Source: Rhineura floridana (Eukaryota; Chordata; Lepidosauria; Squamata; Rhineuridae). Taken from it: 64,000 bases of DNA. Under the pieces are notes generated by a model. It worked only from the letters and a program-made list of their open reading frames with translations, had not been told where the DNA came from and ran no database searches. Of the stretch, positions 45,236 to 56,603 are shown one piece after another. The position numbers and the translations under genes are program-made. The stretch spans positions 45,665,898 through 45,729,897 of the forward strand of contig NC_084489.1 of assembly GCF_030035675.1 (NCBI RefSeq), in the 5' to 3' direction. The stretch's first letter is position 1. Each line of letters opens with the position of its first letter.

Positions 45236-47029
45236 CTCTGGTCCATCCATTTGCAATTATCCAACTGGTAGTTATCACAAATAAGGCTTTTTCATTTGTG
45301 ATACCACAATAATGAAATTGCCTTTCCAGGTAGTTCTGACAAACACTTTCTCTTCCCCTTCTTAGTAATGTGTTTTGAAACAATTTTTTATTCAAAAAGA
45401 CATTTTATGATAATCTGCTGTTTTACTATGGTGCTTAATACCATTGTGTATTTCTACTGCCTTACTTAATTTCCAGTATTTTATTTTGTTATAATATTTT
45501 TAAAAATAAGCTCCTTCAGAAAATTGGTTTGAAAAGGAGTATAAATAACTTTAATTTGTGAAGCTCAAACGAACCCAAGCTGATAAACTCGTCTTTTTGT
45601 GTTATGTCTTGCCTTTGCACTAACAGTATCAACTTTCCTAAAATTAGTAGGGGAGGACCCCTTTTGGGATTAGTGTGCACTTTTGTGTTTCCTTCATATG
45701 ATACTTAACAAAGATTTGTATTCAGAGACAAACATTACAGAGTCCTCAAATATGTGGAAAACATTGGGGTGGACTTTGGAAAATTATGGGAACAGGTAGG
45801 AAATAAGAATGGGCTGTTGAACAGCATGGAAGGGTGGGGTGGTCCCTAGTCCTGATGAGAACACTTGTGTTGGAAAAAGGAATGGGGTCAGAATGAGGCT
45901 AGAACAATGCTGGGAGGATTTTTGAATTAAGCAGAAGAGGAAGGAGGCAATCGGACATACAGGAATCCTACGGGGAGGAACTCCAGACTTCATTTAGAGA
46001 GGGGGTGGGTGGGAGATGAGGAAGTGCATGGGAGATGAGACAATGCTAAGGGGAGGGAATATTCATCATCAGGGTAGCCAAGTTCTGTGTGTGGGTGTGA
46101 GAGAGATGGGGAATATGCTTCATAAACAACATTAACTGTATTGGCAGCACTAAGATGTACTGAAAACTATGATTTCCATTCTGAAAACTATAATATTATA
46201 AAAAACTATTATTATCCATACCCTACTGAGCACATAATTCTGTCAACCAAATTCACATTGACAGAGAGGAAAACAAAATCTGTTTGGGGGAAAAGATTGC
46301 CCTTGAAGACAAGCCTGTTGCACTCCTATTTAAATTAAAATTTGATAACTTCATTGTAGGCAATATGATTTCTAAGTTTAAACTACATGTGACTTGGTTG
46401 CATGATCTTTTCCCCAGACTCATGCAAAGCAGACTTGGAGGAGGCTGTGATCAAGAGCGGGAAGAACAGCAGGGGGGGCACTTTAACTCATACGCGTCCT
46501 GCCATTTGTCTGTTGAAAATCCTCCTCCCATCTGTTTTCCCACCTGTGGGGGAGGGGAAGATATAGGGTCCCATCAGGGAAGGAATAGCACAACTACATT
46601 GCATGTAGTTTAAGTCTTAGTTGTACTCTGTGAGAAGCAGAGAAAGAATGCATGCATGGGTCATTTTTACACATACTGTTCACTACACTGGATAGATGTC
46701 AATTCAACAAGATAGAGTCCTGTGCCATATTTGCACAAACAGAGAATTTCCCACCACAGCATCACTATGACTAGGGAACCTACCCAGTTCTGTTGGCCAG
46801 AATGTTCTATTTGTGGCAGTTAGTAAAGATAGAAGACCCCTCTCCTCCTCCTGATTAAACTAACAAGGTATGTGTGAAAGAAAACAAAGGAAAGGAGGTT
46901 ACAAGTCAATATTGGTAATCCATCACCATGTGAGATTGCTGAAGATTCTATAATGGCTACTTCTGTTTTGCAAATTTTTGGAGGACCCAGGAGGGCAAAA
47001 CCTCCCTGGCCATTTAATGCAGCTTTTCC
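45236..47029. other. Intron 3 sequence without a recognised feature
   Basis: AT-rich unique-looking sequence; short open frames have no family resemblance. Confidence 0.5.
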
Positions 47030-47185
47030 ATGTTAGAAGAACATAGAAACATATGAAGCTGCCTTAGAACAAAACAGACCATTGGTCCATCTAGCTCAGT
47101 ATTGTCTATACTAAATGGCAGGAGCTCTCCAGGATTTTAGGCGGGATGTTCCCAACCCTACCTGGAGTTGCCAAACGTTGAGTGT
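47030..47185 (-). mobile_element. tRNA-headed SINE, same family as 14047-14238
   Basis: On the + strand it reads atatgaagctgccttagaac, then ccatctagctcagtattgtc and caggagctctccaggattt, and ends near acctggagttgcc. The tRNA-like head beyond this is lost or very worn. Confidence 0.75.
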
Positions 47186-49189
47186 TTCGTGCATTTAAGA
47201 AATGGGGGAAAAACTAGTCTGCTTCAAAACTCTGTTGAAATTAAGAGAGTTTACATATACATGTGTATATTTGCAAGTGTTCTGCCTGAAAACTAATACA
47301 TGTTTTTATTCTGTGCTAAATATGGTTTGGGAAAAGTTTATTTTTGCTCTAATATATATATTTTTCAAATGCTGACCCAAATTATTTAGCCAGATTTTTT
47401 TAGCATTCTGAGGATGGGGCTAATGGGGACAGCATCTTTTTCAAGATTGTTACATCATTTTCATGGGACAGTCTGTCTTAAGTAGAAGTTAATGTCGCTG
47501 GGTAATGAGGGAAGTCTAAAGGTTTCTACAAGTAGTGACAAAGTTTTTCTCCTTTTTAAAAAAAGAAAATAAATCCTTGGCCGCTTCATCTTCCCTCACC
47601 CAAACATTCAGATAATTTACTTGCTAAAGTTGCTGATACAACAACCTTGCCTTCACAGGGGAATGACAGACCCCCAAAAGTGAGGGAGGGGATAGAGAGA
47701 AATTTGGCCTGGCCTAAATAATATAACATTTATTTTAAAAAGTGGTATTAATATCTGAATTGTCAGTGATGAACTTTAAAATTCAGCTGAAACAATACAA
47801 TCAAACATGTTGGTTGCAGTTTATATGCATAGAATTAAAACCACAATAATAAGACTTCAGGCTACTTATATTTATCCTTACTGGCATCCTAGGGAAAAAG
47901 GTAAAGTGCAGTTTAAAAAACTGGGCAAAGAAGGATGTAACTTTTTCTTTTCTCCCTTGGGCTGAATCTCAGCTGAAATAACTGACAATTTCTGGACTTG
48001 CAGGAGGAAATGATGAGCTAAGATAAATATCCAGATGTTTGCTGGCCAGATGGATAATGTTACATTTTGGAAGACAATGGTATACCTGTGTTGCCTGACA
48101 GGAAGCTGTAAACACACACAACCTTTTCATCTTTGTGGTCTTGATGAAAGTTTGTTTTGTTTTTTTAAAATATAAAAGTATGCAAATTTTTATAAATGAT
48201 CATACAGCAGTTCTAAATAACAAATCCATGGAAGTAGACTTTTGAAATGATGTTTGTATCTGTCAAGCTAATTTAACAATCTTTGTGTATTGTTTTGAAT
48301 TCATAGAAGTGCCTTTCCACCATTAGGAGAGAGGTGTGCCATCTTTTCCCAAGCTTCCTATGGTCTATTCCCATTTTTCAAGTTATTTATCTGCAAAACT
48401 GGAAGCTGTGACTTTTCCCCCTTTTCACCTGCCCACACCAATTCTCTCTCCCAGCTAAAACCTGTTTGGTTTCACTTCAAGCAAATTGTTGGAACTAAGT
48501 TCTTAACTATCCGGGCTCACTCCTGGTCCTGGGGAAAGGTGAAATAAAAAATACTATGTAATAAAAAGTTATATACATTATTTAACAGTGTAAACTCATG
48601 TGAAGTATAACTCTTCAACTCCTGGAGAGCCACATATGTTGGTTTTCCATTAAGGCTGAATGCATCCCAAAGTGGAAAAGAGTGCTGAGGTGAAATGGAG
48701 GATGCCTTTTTACAAACACTTCTGTCACTTAGAAAAAACACCCCCTTTTGGTTAATTTTATGGGATGGTAGTGGATAGAATGAAAGTTATGCTTTCTGTC
48801 TGCAGTCTGTATTGACTTTGTGACATCAGGTAGCCAAGTCTGATTGGTTATGCGGCTTTGCAATGCCATGCTGGTTGTGTGATCCCTGACTGGCTGGAAT
48901 TACAGAGTCAGCAAAAAGGAGATTTTAAAAAATGTTGCCAAAACGGAGTTGATGGCAGTTGTAAATTACTGCAAGCAAGGGATGGGCAGAGTAGTACTCT
49001 TTAAAATAGAACTATTTTAGAACTATTTAGAAATAGAACTATTTTTTATAAATCTCTTGTCAAAACTGTGCACTACTTGAATAAACAAACTGGCTTAAGA
49101 ATTTAGGGGTTGGATTTGTTTCCCCCCCCCAAAATTCTTTTATGGATAGGTCTATGGGAGCCTTTTTGTTAGAATATGAAGTTTACAAT
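47186..49189. other. Intron 3 sequence without a recognised feature
   Basis: No gene or clear mobile element. A short direct-repeat cluster of agaactatttt-type units lies at about 49008-49045. Confidence 0.5.
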
Positions 49190-49255
49190 TATTTATTATT
49201 TATTTATTTATTAGATTTATATCCCACCCTTTCTCCCAGTAGGAGCCCAGTTCTT
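49190..49255 (-). mobile_element. L2-like 3' tail, minus strand
   Basis: A TTTA-repeat tail followed by tatatcccaccctttctccc and gtaggagcccag, the reverse complement of a squamate L2 end. Confidence 0.7.
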
Positions 49256-49391
49256 TAAGATGTGGAGTTATTTAGGTCATAATGTAAAGATTACCTGTAT
49301 AGTTAAAAACAAGAGCAGGCGCAATTGTGAAAGATTGCCTGCCTGCTTCTTCAGTCCAGCCCTTGCATTCTTTAACCATCTCTCCCATATA

Positions 49392-49673
49392 GGGTTGCCA
49401 GGTTCAGGGCCTGAGACTGATCCTGTATCGTTAGGAGAAGAGAAAGTCAGCCAAGTGCAGGTGTTCTTGCAACACTGTAATGGGAAAAACGACAAGGTGG
49501 AATTCTCCTTTCCCCCTGAACAACTTTTAAAGGTTCAGAAGTTGTGCAGGGGGAAAGGAGAATTCCACCTTGTCGTTTTTCCCATTACCGTGTTGCAAGA
49601 ACACCTGCACTTGGCTGACTTTCTCTTCTCCTAAAGATACAGGATCAGTCTCAGGCCCTGAACCTGGCAACCC
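49392..49673. mobile_element. 282-bp hairpin MITE, TA-flanked
   Basis: Begins gggttgccaggttcagggcc and ends with its near-perfect reverse complement. The two arms pair over almost the whole 282 bases, with a small loop near 49530. A TA dinucleotide flanks each side (49390-49391 and 49674-49675), consistent with a Tc1/mariner-type duplication. The inverted halves create mirrored open frames on both strands that are not genes. Near-identical arms suggest a young or conversion-maintained copy. Confidence 0.82.
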
Positions 49674-50955
49674 TACTCCTGTAGGGTTGAAAGCACAAAT
49701 TGTCCTAAATTTAATTAAAAGGTATGTCAGCTTCTACTCTTGGCCACCTGGAAAACTGTTGTCTATTTCTTGCGATTGAATGTGCTTCCAAACAGTGCTT
49801 TGAGCTAATTACATTTTTGCCAGAAATTCTGGTGCAAAGTAATGCTGCACCATTAAAAGGTGAAAAGGGGGGGAATCATGCTCAAGAAGGGAGGCAGTGA
49901 GAGAGAAAGAAGGTGCCCAGGAACCTACAGAGTGCTTCTGATTCCCTAATCAGAGTTAGATTAGGCAACATTATGTCTACATCAGTCCTGTGACATTTCT
50001 TTCCTTTGGCTCCTACATATCTCTTTGCCTCCACACCCGCCAAAGAAGACTCGTGAGACGTGGCATTGGTTTAAATGTTATATTTAATAAATATAACATA
50101 ATCCAAATCAGAATTCTAACATATCCAATTGTAATTAATAACTGCTTATAACCCACAGGCAGGTGAGAAATTGCACTATTCTGGTGGGGATGGAATCTCC
50201 CCATTCTCCTGGGCATATATCACAGCTGATAGCTGTGGGTTCTCATGCAAGGATATGGGCCAAGGCCTCCTTGCCCAGTGAACCTTGGGAGCGGTTTGCC
50301 ATGCGCATTCTGGCCCCACTGTACAAGCGTTCACCCCAATGTGCATGACAATCCACAGGGGCACTTGCCAGTTATCCGCAGACCGGATTCCTGAGGGGTG
50401 TCCTTACCCAATAATGCCTCAGAATGCCTACCTCTCCCTCCACCAAATTCCTCACCTGCCCAAACTCAATGCCACAAGAGGTGTAAAGCTCATGTTTATA
50501 CACCTAGCCCAACAAACCCCAACAACTCCACCAACCCCTTATGTAAATCCTCTAAGAACATGTCACACCCAAGTTCAGAAAGGTGAACGCCATCCTCCCT
50601 AAAGAGATGAGGATAGTTGACACCAATCCTTGGATGCGGAAAGTAGCCCCACCCGTTCCTCAGTACAAACTTCTTGATTCTCCGGTTCACCCCACGCCTA
50701 GGCCTGTCAATTTTATTAGGGTGAACCACCACTTTCCAAACTCGCCACTCCAATAGTGCGGACCAAACCACTAGAAGATGGGGGAAAGTACTTCTGACCC
50801 ACTCTAAATCTCTCACCACCCTACAAAATAGATCTAAACCAGGGCGCTGGATGAGGTCATTCTCGCCCAAGTGGACTACTAGGATGTGGGCAGGAGGGCC
50901 AGCCGAAAATTCCTGGCATAGGGTAGGAAGAAGCTCATCCCATAACATGCCCCTC

Positions 50956-51125
50956 CAACTGCGAACACTGCAAACAACTGCAGATCGCTATCTGCCCTTA
51001 GGTGCCGTATATGCATTCCAACTTCAAAACCGTGCAACAACTGCAGATTGCTATCTGCCTTTGGGTGCCGTATATACACTCCAACCATCAAACCGTGCAA
51101 AAAATTGCAGATCGCCATCTGCCAA
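50956..51125. repeat. Tandem repeat of ~62-65 bp beside the recombinase region
   Basis: About two and a half units, recognisable by cagatcgcta at 50981, cagattgcta at 51043 and cagatcgcca at 51108, with ggtgccgtatat in each full unit. They lie at the end of the tyrosine-recombinase region of the fossil element. Confidence 0.75.
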
Positions 51126-52968
51126 TAGCCTGTATATCAGGTGATGAGAGGCCCATCCGTGCAGCTGCAGTAGCAGCCCCTATTCGGAAAGAATGAAGGC
51201 CAAAGACTGCTGGATTGCAGCCCAATGACAACAAAGCCCCCTTGAGCACTGCCCAGAATTGAAACCTAATGAGGGAGGACCCATCCTCATGAATAAAGAG
51301 GTAGCTAAACCCTTCTGGGTGGAGTGACTAATAAGCCTGCAATGCAGCAACAGGGCACAAATGGGGAATAGGGCAAGGGCCTAACACGACCTGTTTTCCC
51401 TTGGCCTTCTGATCTTTCTTGGAGATTCATAGTGTAATACAGGTTGCTAATTTAGAACACAGTCCGTGAACTGCAGGGCCCAGAATGCAAGAGGTCAAAC
51501 GTGCACTGCCACTACAATGGGGAAAAATTCAAAGAAAGTTAAATCAGAAGTAACCCCCTTCTCATGCCAGTCTGCAGGCCACCTCTATGCACACCATTCA
51601 TTGTGGAACATGAGACCAAATCCTGAGCCACCAGCCACGTCAGCACGGACCTGGAGCTCTGCCTCCAACAGCATCTCCTGGCGCCAAAATGATACCCCGT
51701 TGAAATCATCAAGGAAGGACAACCAGGTCTGGAGGTCTGCTCTCATGCCGGCAGACACCCTAATGTAATGGAATCTATGCTTAATGCCCTTCATGGCATC
51801 GCAGGGGCACCTAAGGAACGCCCTGCTGGGCAAGATTACCTTAGAGGCGAAGACCAAATGGCCTTCAATATCCTGTAATTGGAGCAACGTGAGTTTCTTC
51901 AGACTCACAGCTGCTCGCAGCCTGTCCCTCAATGCCTGGATTTTCAGGAGTGGGAGCCTGGAACACTGAGCCTCAGTGTCCAGTTCAATACCCAAAAAAG
52001 TATGGCAAGTAGAGGGGCCCTCTGACTTCTCAGGTGCCAGAGGGACCCCCAAATAATTCAATAAAGCTGTGAAGGCGGACACTAAACGGGTGCAGCACCT
52101 GGAATCGGGAGGGCCAATGAACAGAAAATCATCTAAGTAATGGGCCGTCAAAGAAGAACCAGCCCGGTCCCTAACGGCCCACTCCAAGATGGTACTGAAC
52201 GCTTCAAAAGCGGAACACTATGGAACAGCCCATAGGCATGGCCCGATCCATATAGTATTGGCCGCAAAACTGAAATTCCAAAAGGGTCCCCAGGGTTAAC
52301 AGGCAGGAGACAAAAGGCCGACTTGATGTTGCACTTTGCCATCAAGGCCCCCTTTCTGGCTCTTCTCACCACCCTGACAGCCTCATCAAAAGAAGTGTAT
52401 CATACTGAGGCAATGTCTGGGGGGATGCCATCATTCACCAAACTCCCCTTTGGAAAGGAGAGATTATGAATGAGGCGGTACTCACCCTGCTGTTTTTGGG
52501 TACTATGCCAAGGGGCGAAATGCAGAGGTCCAGCAAGGGGGGGGGGGAGAAAAGGGGCCAGAAATCCTGCCTGCAGCTATCTTCTTGTCTAGCTTCCTAG
52601 CCACCACCTCATCCAAGATCTGTACTGAAGCCTGGTTAGGTGTCCACGTGGCAAACTTGGGTCCCTCATAAGGGATCCTAAATCCATGCTTAAAACCCGC
52701 AAGGAGGTAAGCAGCAGCATCCCTGTTTGGATATCTAGCCAAAAGGTGTGCCAATGGGGTAACACGAACCAGGCTATTGGCCTTGCGGTGCACCATGTCT
52801 GCCACCTGCTGACCTATGGGGCTGTTGCTGATCTGGGCCATTGGGTTTGCCCTGTTGTGCTCTGGAACAGGCTGAACTGGGATGCCCACCTCCACATGTC
52901 CCACAGGCATGTTTGAAACAGCATGGACGACGGGTGCAGCATCCAGAGCTGTTATAGCCCCAACACAC

Positions 52969-53084
52969 CAGAGCTTGGAAAAGTTACTTTTTTAAACTAC
53001 AACTCCCATTAGCCCAATCCAGTGGCCATGCTGGCTGGGGCTGATGGGAGTTGTAGTTCAAAAAAGTAACTTTTCCAAGCTCTG
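52969..53084. mobile_element. 116-bp hAT-type MITE with 8-bp duplication
   Basis: Starts cagagcttggaaaagttac and ends aacttttccaagctctg. The 8-bp duplication caacacac flanks it at 52961-52968 and 53085-53092. The body is palindromic. Its ends match the Tol2-like element at 22831-28860. Confidence 0.92.
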
Positions 53085-53959
53085 CAACACACCTGGTGGG
53101 AACGCACCCACTGTGGCCACTGCCAGAAGCCGTTGCCTGCGTCTTGGACAAAAGGTGGCCACTGTCTGACCTTTCTCCCTAAAGTGGCCGAGCCGGAGTC
53201 ATACAGCGAAGCCCCATGTCCTGATGTTCCACGTCCCAACGCATGGTGGGATCGAGGGCCGCCTACTGGTGAAAATTTTCATCATAGCGCAGCCATGCCA
53301 TTCTGGCAAAATCCCTAAAGGCCCTGTGTATGATGTCCTGATATTTAATCATAGACATTGCCCTTGAAGGGTAGGTCTGAGTCATCACGCCCATGTAAAC
53401 TGTATAGGCATTTAACCAATTAGGCCAGACCCTATCCACCTTCTTTTTTGCAGCCTCCGTATCCTTAGCCGCTTCCCCATTTTTGTCCTTGCCCTCGGGT
53501 TCACAAAACAAAAGAGTGAAGATATCCACGTATTCACCCCTCCAAATCCTCTCTTTAGTGATCCCCGAGAAGGAGAGAACTATCATATTGGGGATAGACA
53601 CCCTGGGGGAGAGGCAAGGCATCCGCAGAAGAGGAATTAGGACCTGATGGCTGCCAGGGGGCAATAGTTGCTGCCGGCCAAAGAAGTTGCAATCCTATCT
53701 GGCAATTGATTACAGTATAAAAAGTCTCTTATAGATGGTGTATTTCACAGAATAGTTTCAATGCACAATAATAAGTCACCCATATTATGGAAAATCCTTC
53801 TAGATCTCCATATGATTCTATCCCGGAGAGTTGTGTTAGAGCTTGTTGTTGGTGTTGTTATATTCATCAAATGAACTTTGTTTTCAATTCAAGCCAGACG
53901 TACTGTACAATCATAAACAAACTAAATGTAACAAATCAAAACAAAGAAAAACTGTAAGT

Positions 53960-54720
53960 ATTGTTGGAAGTATCTCATTTATACCACAATAATAAAAAAA
54001 TTCTGCCAACCAAAAACACACACTGTAATTACATTATCTAAATCCTACATAATAAGTTAATTTTGCCATAAATGCATACTCCCATATTTTATCATACCAC
54101 TCTTTTATTGTGGAAATTATTGCCACTCTGCATTTAGCTGCATATAATATTCTAGCAGCAGCAAACATATAAGAACCCAATTCTATATGGTCCTTCTGTA
54201 CTGAGGATAAAATGGGATTTCATATCTCAAAATGCTTACTACATGAGATTTAATTTTCTTCCAATATGTCTTAGCCACTTTGTACTTCCACCAAATGTGG
54301 AAGAAATCACCTCTTTCTTTCTGGCATTTCCAACAAATAGGTGGATAGTTTTTATTTATTTATTTTTTCCGGGATCCTATACCACCTGGACATGATTTTA
54401 TAGCAATTCTCTCTTATCTCTGAGTTCAATGAAAATTTATGTCCAGTTATCTTTAACTTTTTCCACACCTCCATTGGTATATTTTCCCTGATGTCTTGGG
54501 CCCATTTCACCATATACTGTTCTACTTGCCCATGTTCTGTATTGCACTTCAATAACAAATGATGCGTCTTTACCAGTCTATGTTTGTTTGTATTTAATAC
54601 AGCCTTCTCAAATTCTGTTGTTTCTCTGATTTGATTAAGTACTCTTGTATAACCTTGAACTTTAGACTAACTTTGATGTATTCAAACCAAGGAGGTTTAT
54701 TGCCTTACATCTGTCTCTTC
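53960..54720 (-). mobile_element. L1 ORF2 3' fragment
   Basis: On the minus strand, the frame near 54352-54558 reads EQYMVKWAQDIRENI, FSLNSEIRENCYKIMSRWYR and IPEKINK. It matches the C-terminal part of L1 ORF2, where the block ENYYKMLYRWYLTPEKI is usual. Sequence below it (to about 53960) fits the CWKC finger and the end of the protein in worn form. The 3' end and tail are not clearly placed. The fragment separates the two tyrosine-recombinase fossils. Confidence 0.7.
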
Positions 54721-55958
54721 TACATTTGCAGCTGAGGGGCAAAATAAGACACAGACACATCAGCTTGGGTTGATCAAGGGCCACTTTATTAAATTATAAC
54801 AAAACCCATTTTAAAGTGACCTGCAGATGGAAAACCTAGGTGCGGGAACTGTCTATAAGCAAGCATCTTGCCATACAGCTCTCGGGCGACCAGCCCCTGC
54901 TGGGGCAAGGGCAATTCCATCTGCTTACCCCTTACCCCGACCACACCCAGTAGGTGAGTAGGGGGGCCTTCTCATGTCACCAACCCCCGGGGCCACACAA
55001 CCCTTGGGTGGATGAGGTAAGTTGGCCCCAGAAGCAGCCCATATCCTGCCCTTGAGCCGTAAAGCCCTGACAGACAGGCCTTTGGAACCACCAATCACCT
55101 CCCTAAGGGGGCCACCTAGCTGTCCTTACCTACTTCCCTTCCCACACCTTCCTGCCACAAAAGAGGGACAAATCTCTATTAAGTCCCCCTTTACCCCACT
55201 GCCAAGAAGCAAGTCTCGCAGACACTTCTGCAGGTCTCCCCAGAAGACATTGTTCCCTGCATCCGACAGGTGAATGCATTGGCCCTATAAAGCTCAACTC
55301 TTGAATGCTGTATGTGGGGATGCGGAACAGCCAACCCCCCATACTCAAGAAGAGCCAACCGAATCCACCGGTTGGCGTTCTTCCATGCCTGATCAATCCC
55401 CTTCAGGTTCCATACACCATGCCACCCCCTCGTGGGAGAATGCCTGACCATAGCAGACGTACCAAAGGCTATCGTTGCCTTGTTAACTGCATGTCCTCAC
55501 ATGCCTGCCAATTGAGGGCCTTGCCCTTAAGTAACCGAGGCCATTGTTGCCTCTCAAACTGAGGGCCATGCCCTTAAGTAACCTAGGTTGTCATTGACTC
55601 TCGAACTGCTTGTCGTCACATGCCAGCAATCTGAGGGCCTTGCCTCAAGTAACCAAGGTCATGCCCCCCCCCAGGTGAATGACCACCACTTGCGGAACCG
55701 TCTGCACTGAACCATGCTGGAACAAAGCGGGTAGGAGCCCATCCCAATGCATTCCTCATTGGCCAAGCCACTGCACTGCAGCCTATCCACTCAGGCCCAA
55801 CTGTGAGCCCATGCTCGATTTCGCAGCCCTTCGGGCTGCCCAGAAGACCATGCTATGTCCGCATATTAGGATGCACATCTGCTCAATCCCTGTCTAGCAA
55901 CCTGTCAAAACAAATTACAACTTGTTAGGCTTCAAATTCCCAGGCCCTCTAAAAGGGC

Positions 55959-56074
55959 CAGAGCTTGGAAAAGTTACTTTTTTGAACTACAGCTCCCATC
56001 AGCCTAATCCAGTGGCCATGTTGCCTAGGGCTGATGGGAGTTGTAGTTCAAAAAAGTAACTTTTCCAAGCTCTG
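55959..56074. mobile_element. 116-bp hAT-type MITE with 8-bp duplication
   Basis: Same family as 23109-23224 and 52969-53084. The flanking duplications are aaaagggc (55951-55958) and aaaggggc (56075-56082), with one mismatch. It sits at the end of the recombinase region of the second fossil. Confidence 0.9.
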
Positions 56075-56248
56075 AAAGGGGCGAATATAGTCCTTATAAG
56101 CACCAGAGGACCACCATCCAAACGGTCTGCACCTTTTGCCTGTGAAAACCAAAGACCTGCTGCTGTAGAAGCAGCTCAAATTCTAAAAGAGCAGGTTCCA
56201 ACTCTGAGGGGGCCTACCCTAGCCCCTGCAAGGCCCGCTTTGTGAGTG

Positions 56249-56253
56249 CCCAA
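56249..56253. repeat. 5-bp copia target-site duplication, left copy
   Basis: cccaa, identical to 61014-61018. Five-base duplications are typical for Ty1/copia integrase. Confidence 0.9.
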
Positions 56254-56603
56254 TGTTGGAAGTGGCTGGTAGGATACGGAACAAACACGAGAGACAACGT
56301 TCCGAGGGTTGAAGATATTTATTTACTGGCTCCTTATCAGACAGTCAATACGAGACAGTAGTACAGCGATGGACATATAACACAACTCCAAGCCTTTTCC
56401 CCCACACTTTTTCTTTCCGTTCCTTCCGTTTTTATAGCCCTTGAGCTCTATCTGAGGAATATAGGCAACAGCTGTGTGATTGCTGCACTATGAGCCTTGT
56501 TATCTCCTGGGCTTGTTTTCGGCTTGGTTTAACCCCTTCCTATCTGTTTGTGTTTTCCTTTCCCTCTTTGTGAAGCGAACTGCTGGCTATGCATCTGCCA
56601 ACA
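56254..56603 (-). repeat. Copia LTR, 350 bp (3' LTR on the minus strand)
   Basis: Starts tgttgg and ends ccaaca. It has the same length as the LTR at 60664-61013 and differs from it at about six positions by eye, all transitions. Confidence 0.93.

Larger units (their letters stand above)
50040..53700 (-). mobile_element. DIRS/Ngaro-like tyrosine-recombinase retroelement fossil, copy 1
   Basis: A minus-strand retroelement fossil of about 3.7 kb. Domain order on the minus strand is gag-like region (about 53660-53090), a Cys/His zinc-knuckle at the gag end (about 52970-52900), reverse transcriptase with a YLDDFLF catalytic motif (near 52140), RNase H-like region (about 51800-51450), tyrosine recombinase with an HxxR motif (near 51165), and an SGNH-type hydrolase (about 50950-50500) with GEND and DGVHLSE motifs. 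RT, tyrosine recombinase and SGNH hydrolase together are known from DIRS and Ngaro elements. The element is broken, with several interruptions, and I judge it old. A 116-bp MITE is inserted in it at 52969-53084. Confidence 0.8.

Noticed and set aside
49260-49779. Paired genes on opposite strands with similar proteins
   Set aside because: The similarity comes from the two arms of a hairpin MITE read in mirrored frames.
50496-50948. SGNH hydrolase as a host esterase gene
   Set aside because: It lies in order after an RT and tyrosine-recombinase region on the same strand, as in DIRS/Ngaro elements, and a similar sequence occurs in the second fossil.
50956-51125. CRISPR-like array
   Set aside because: The units are direct tandem repeats of about 62-65 bp with no variable spacers, in a vertebrate retroelement.
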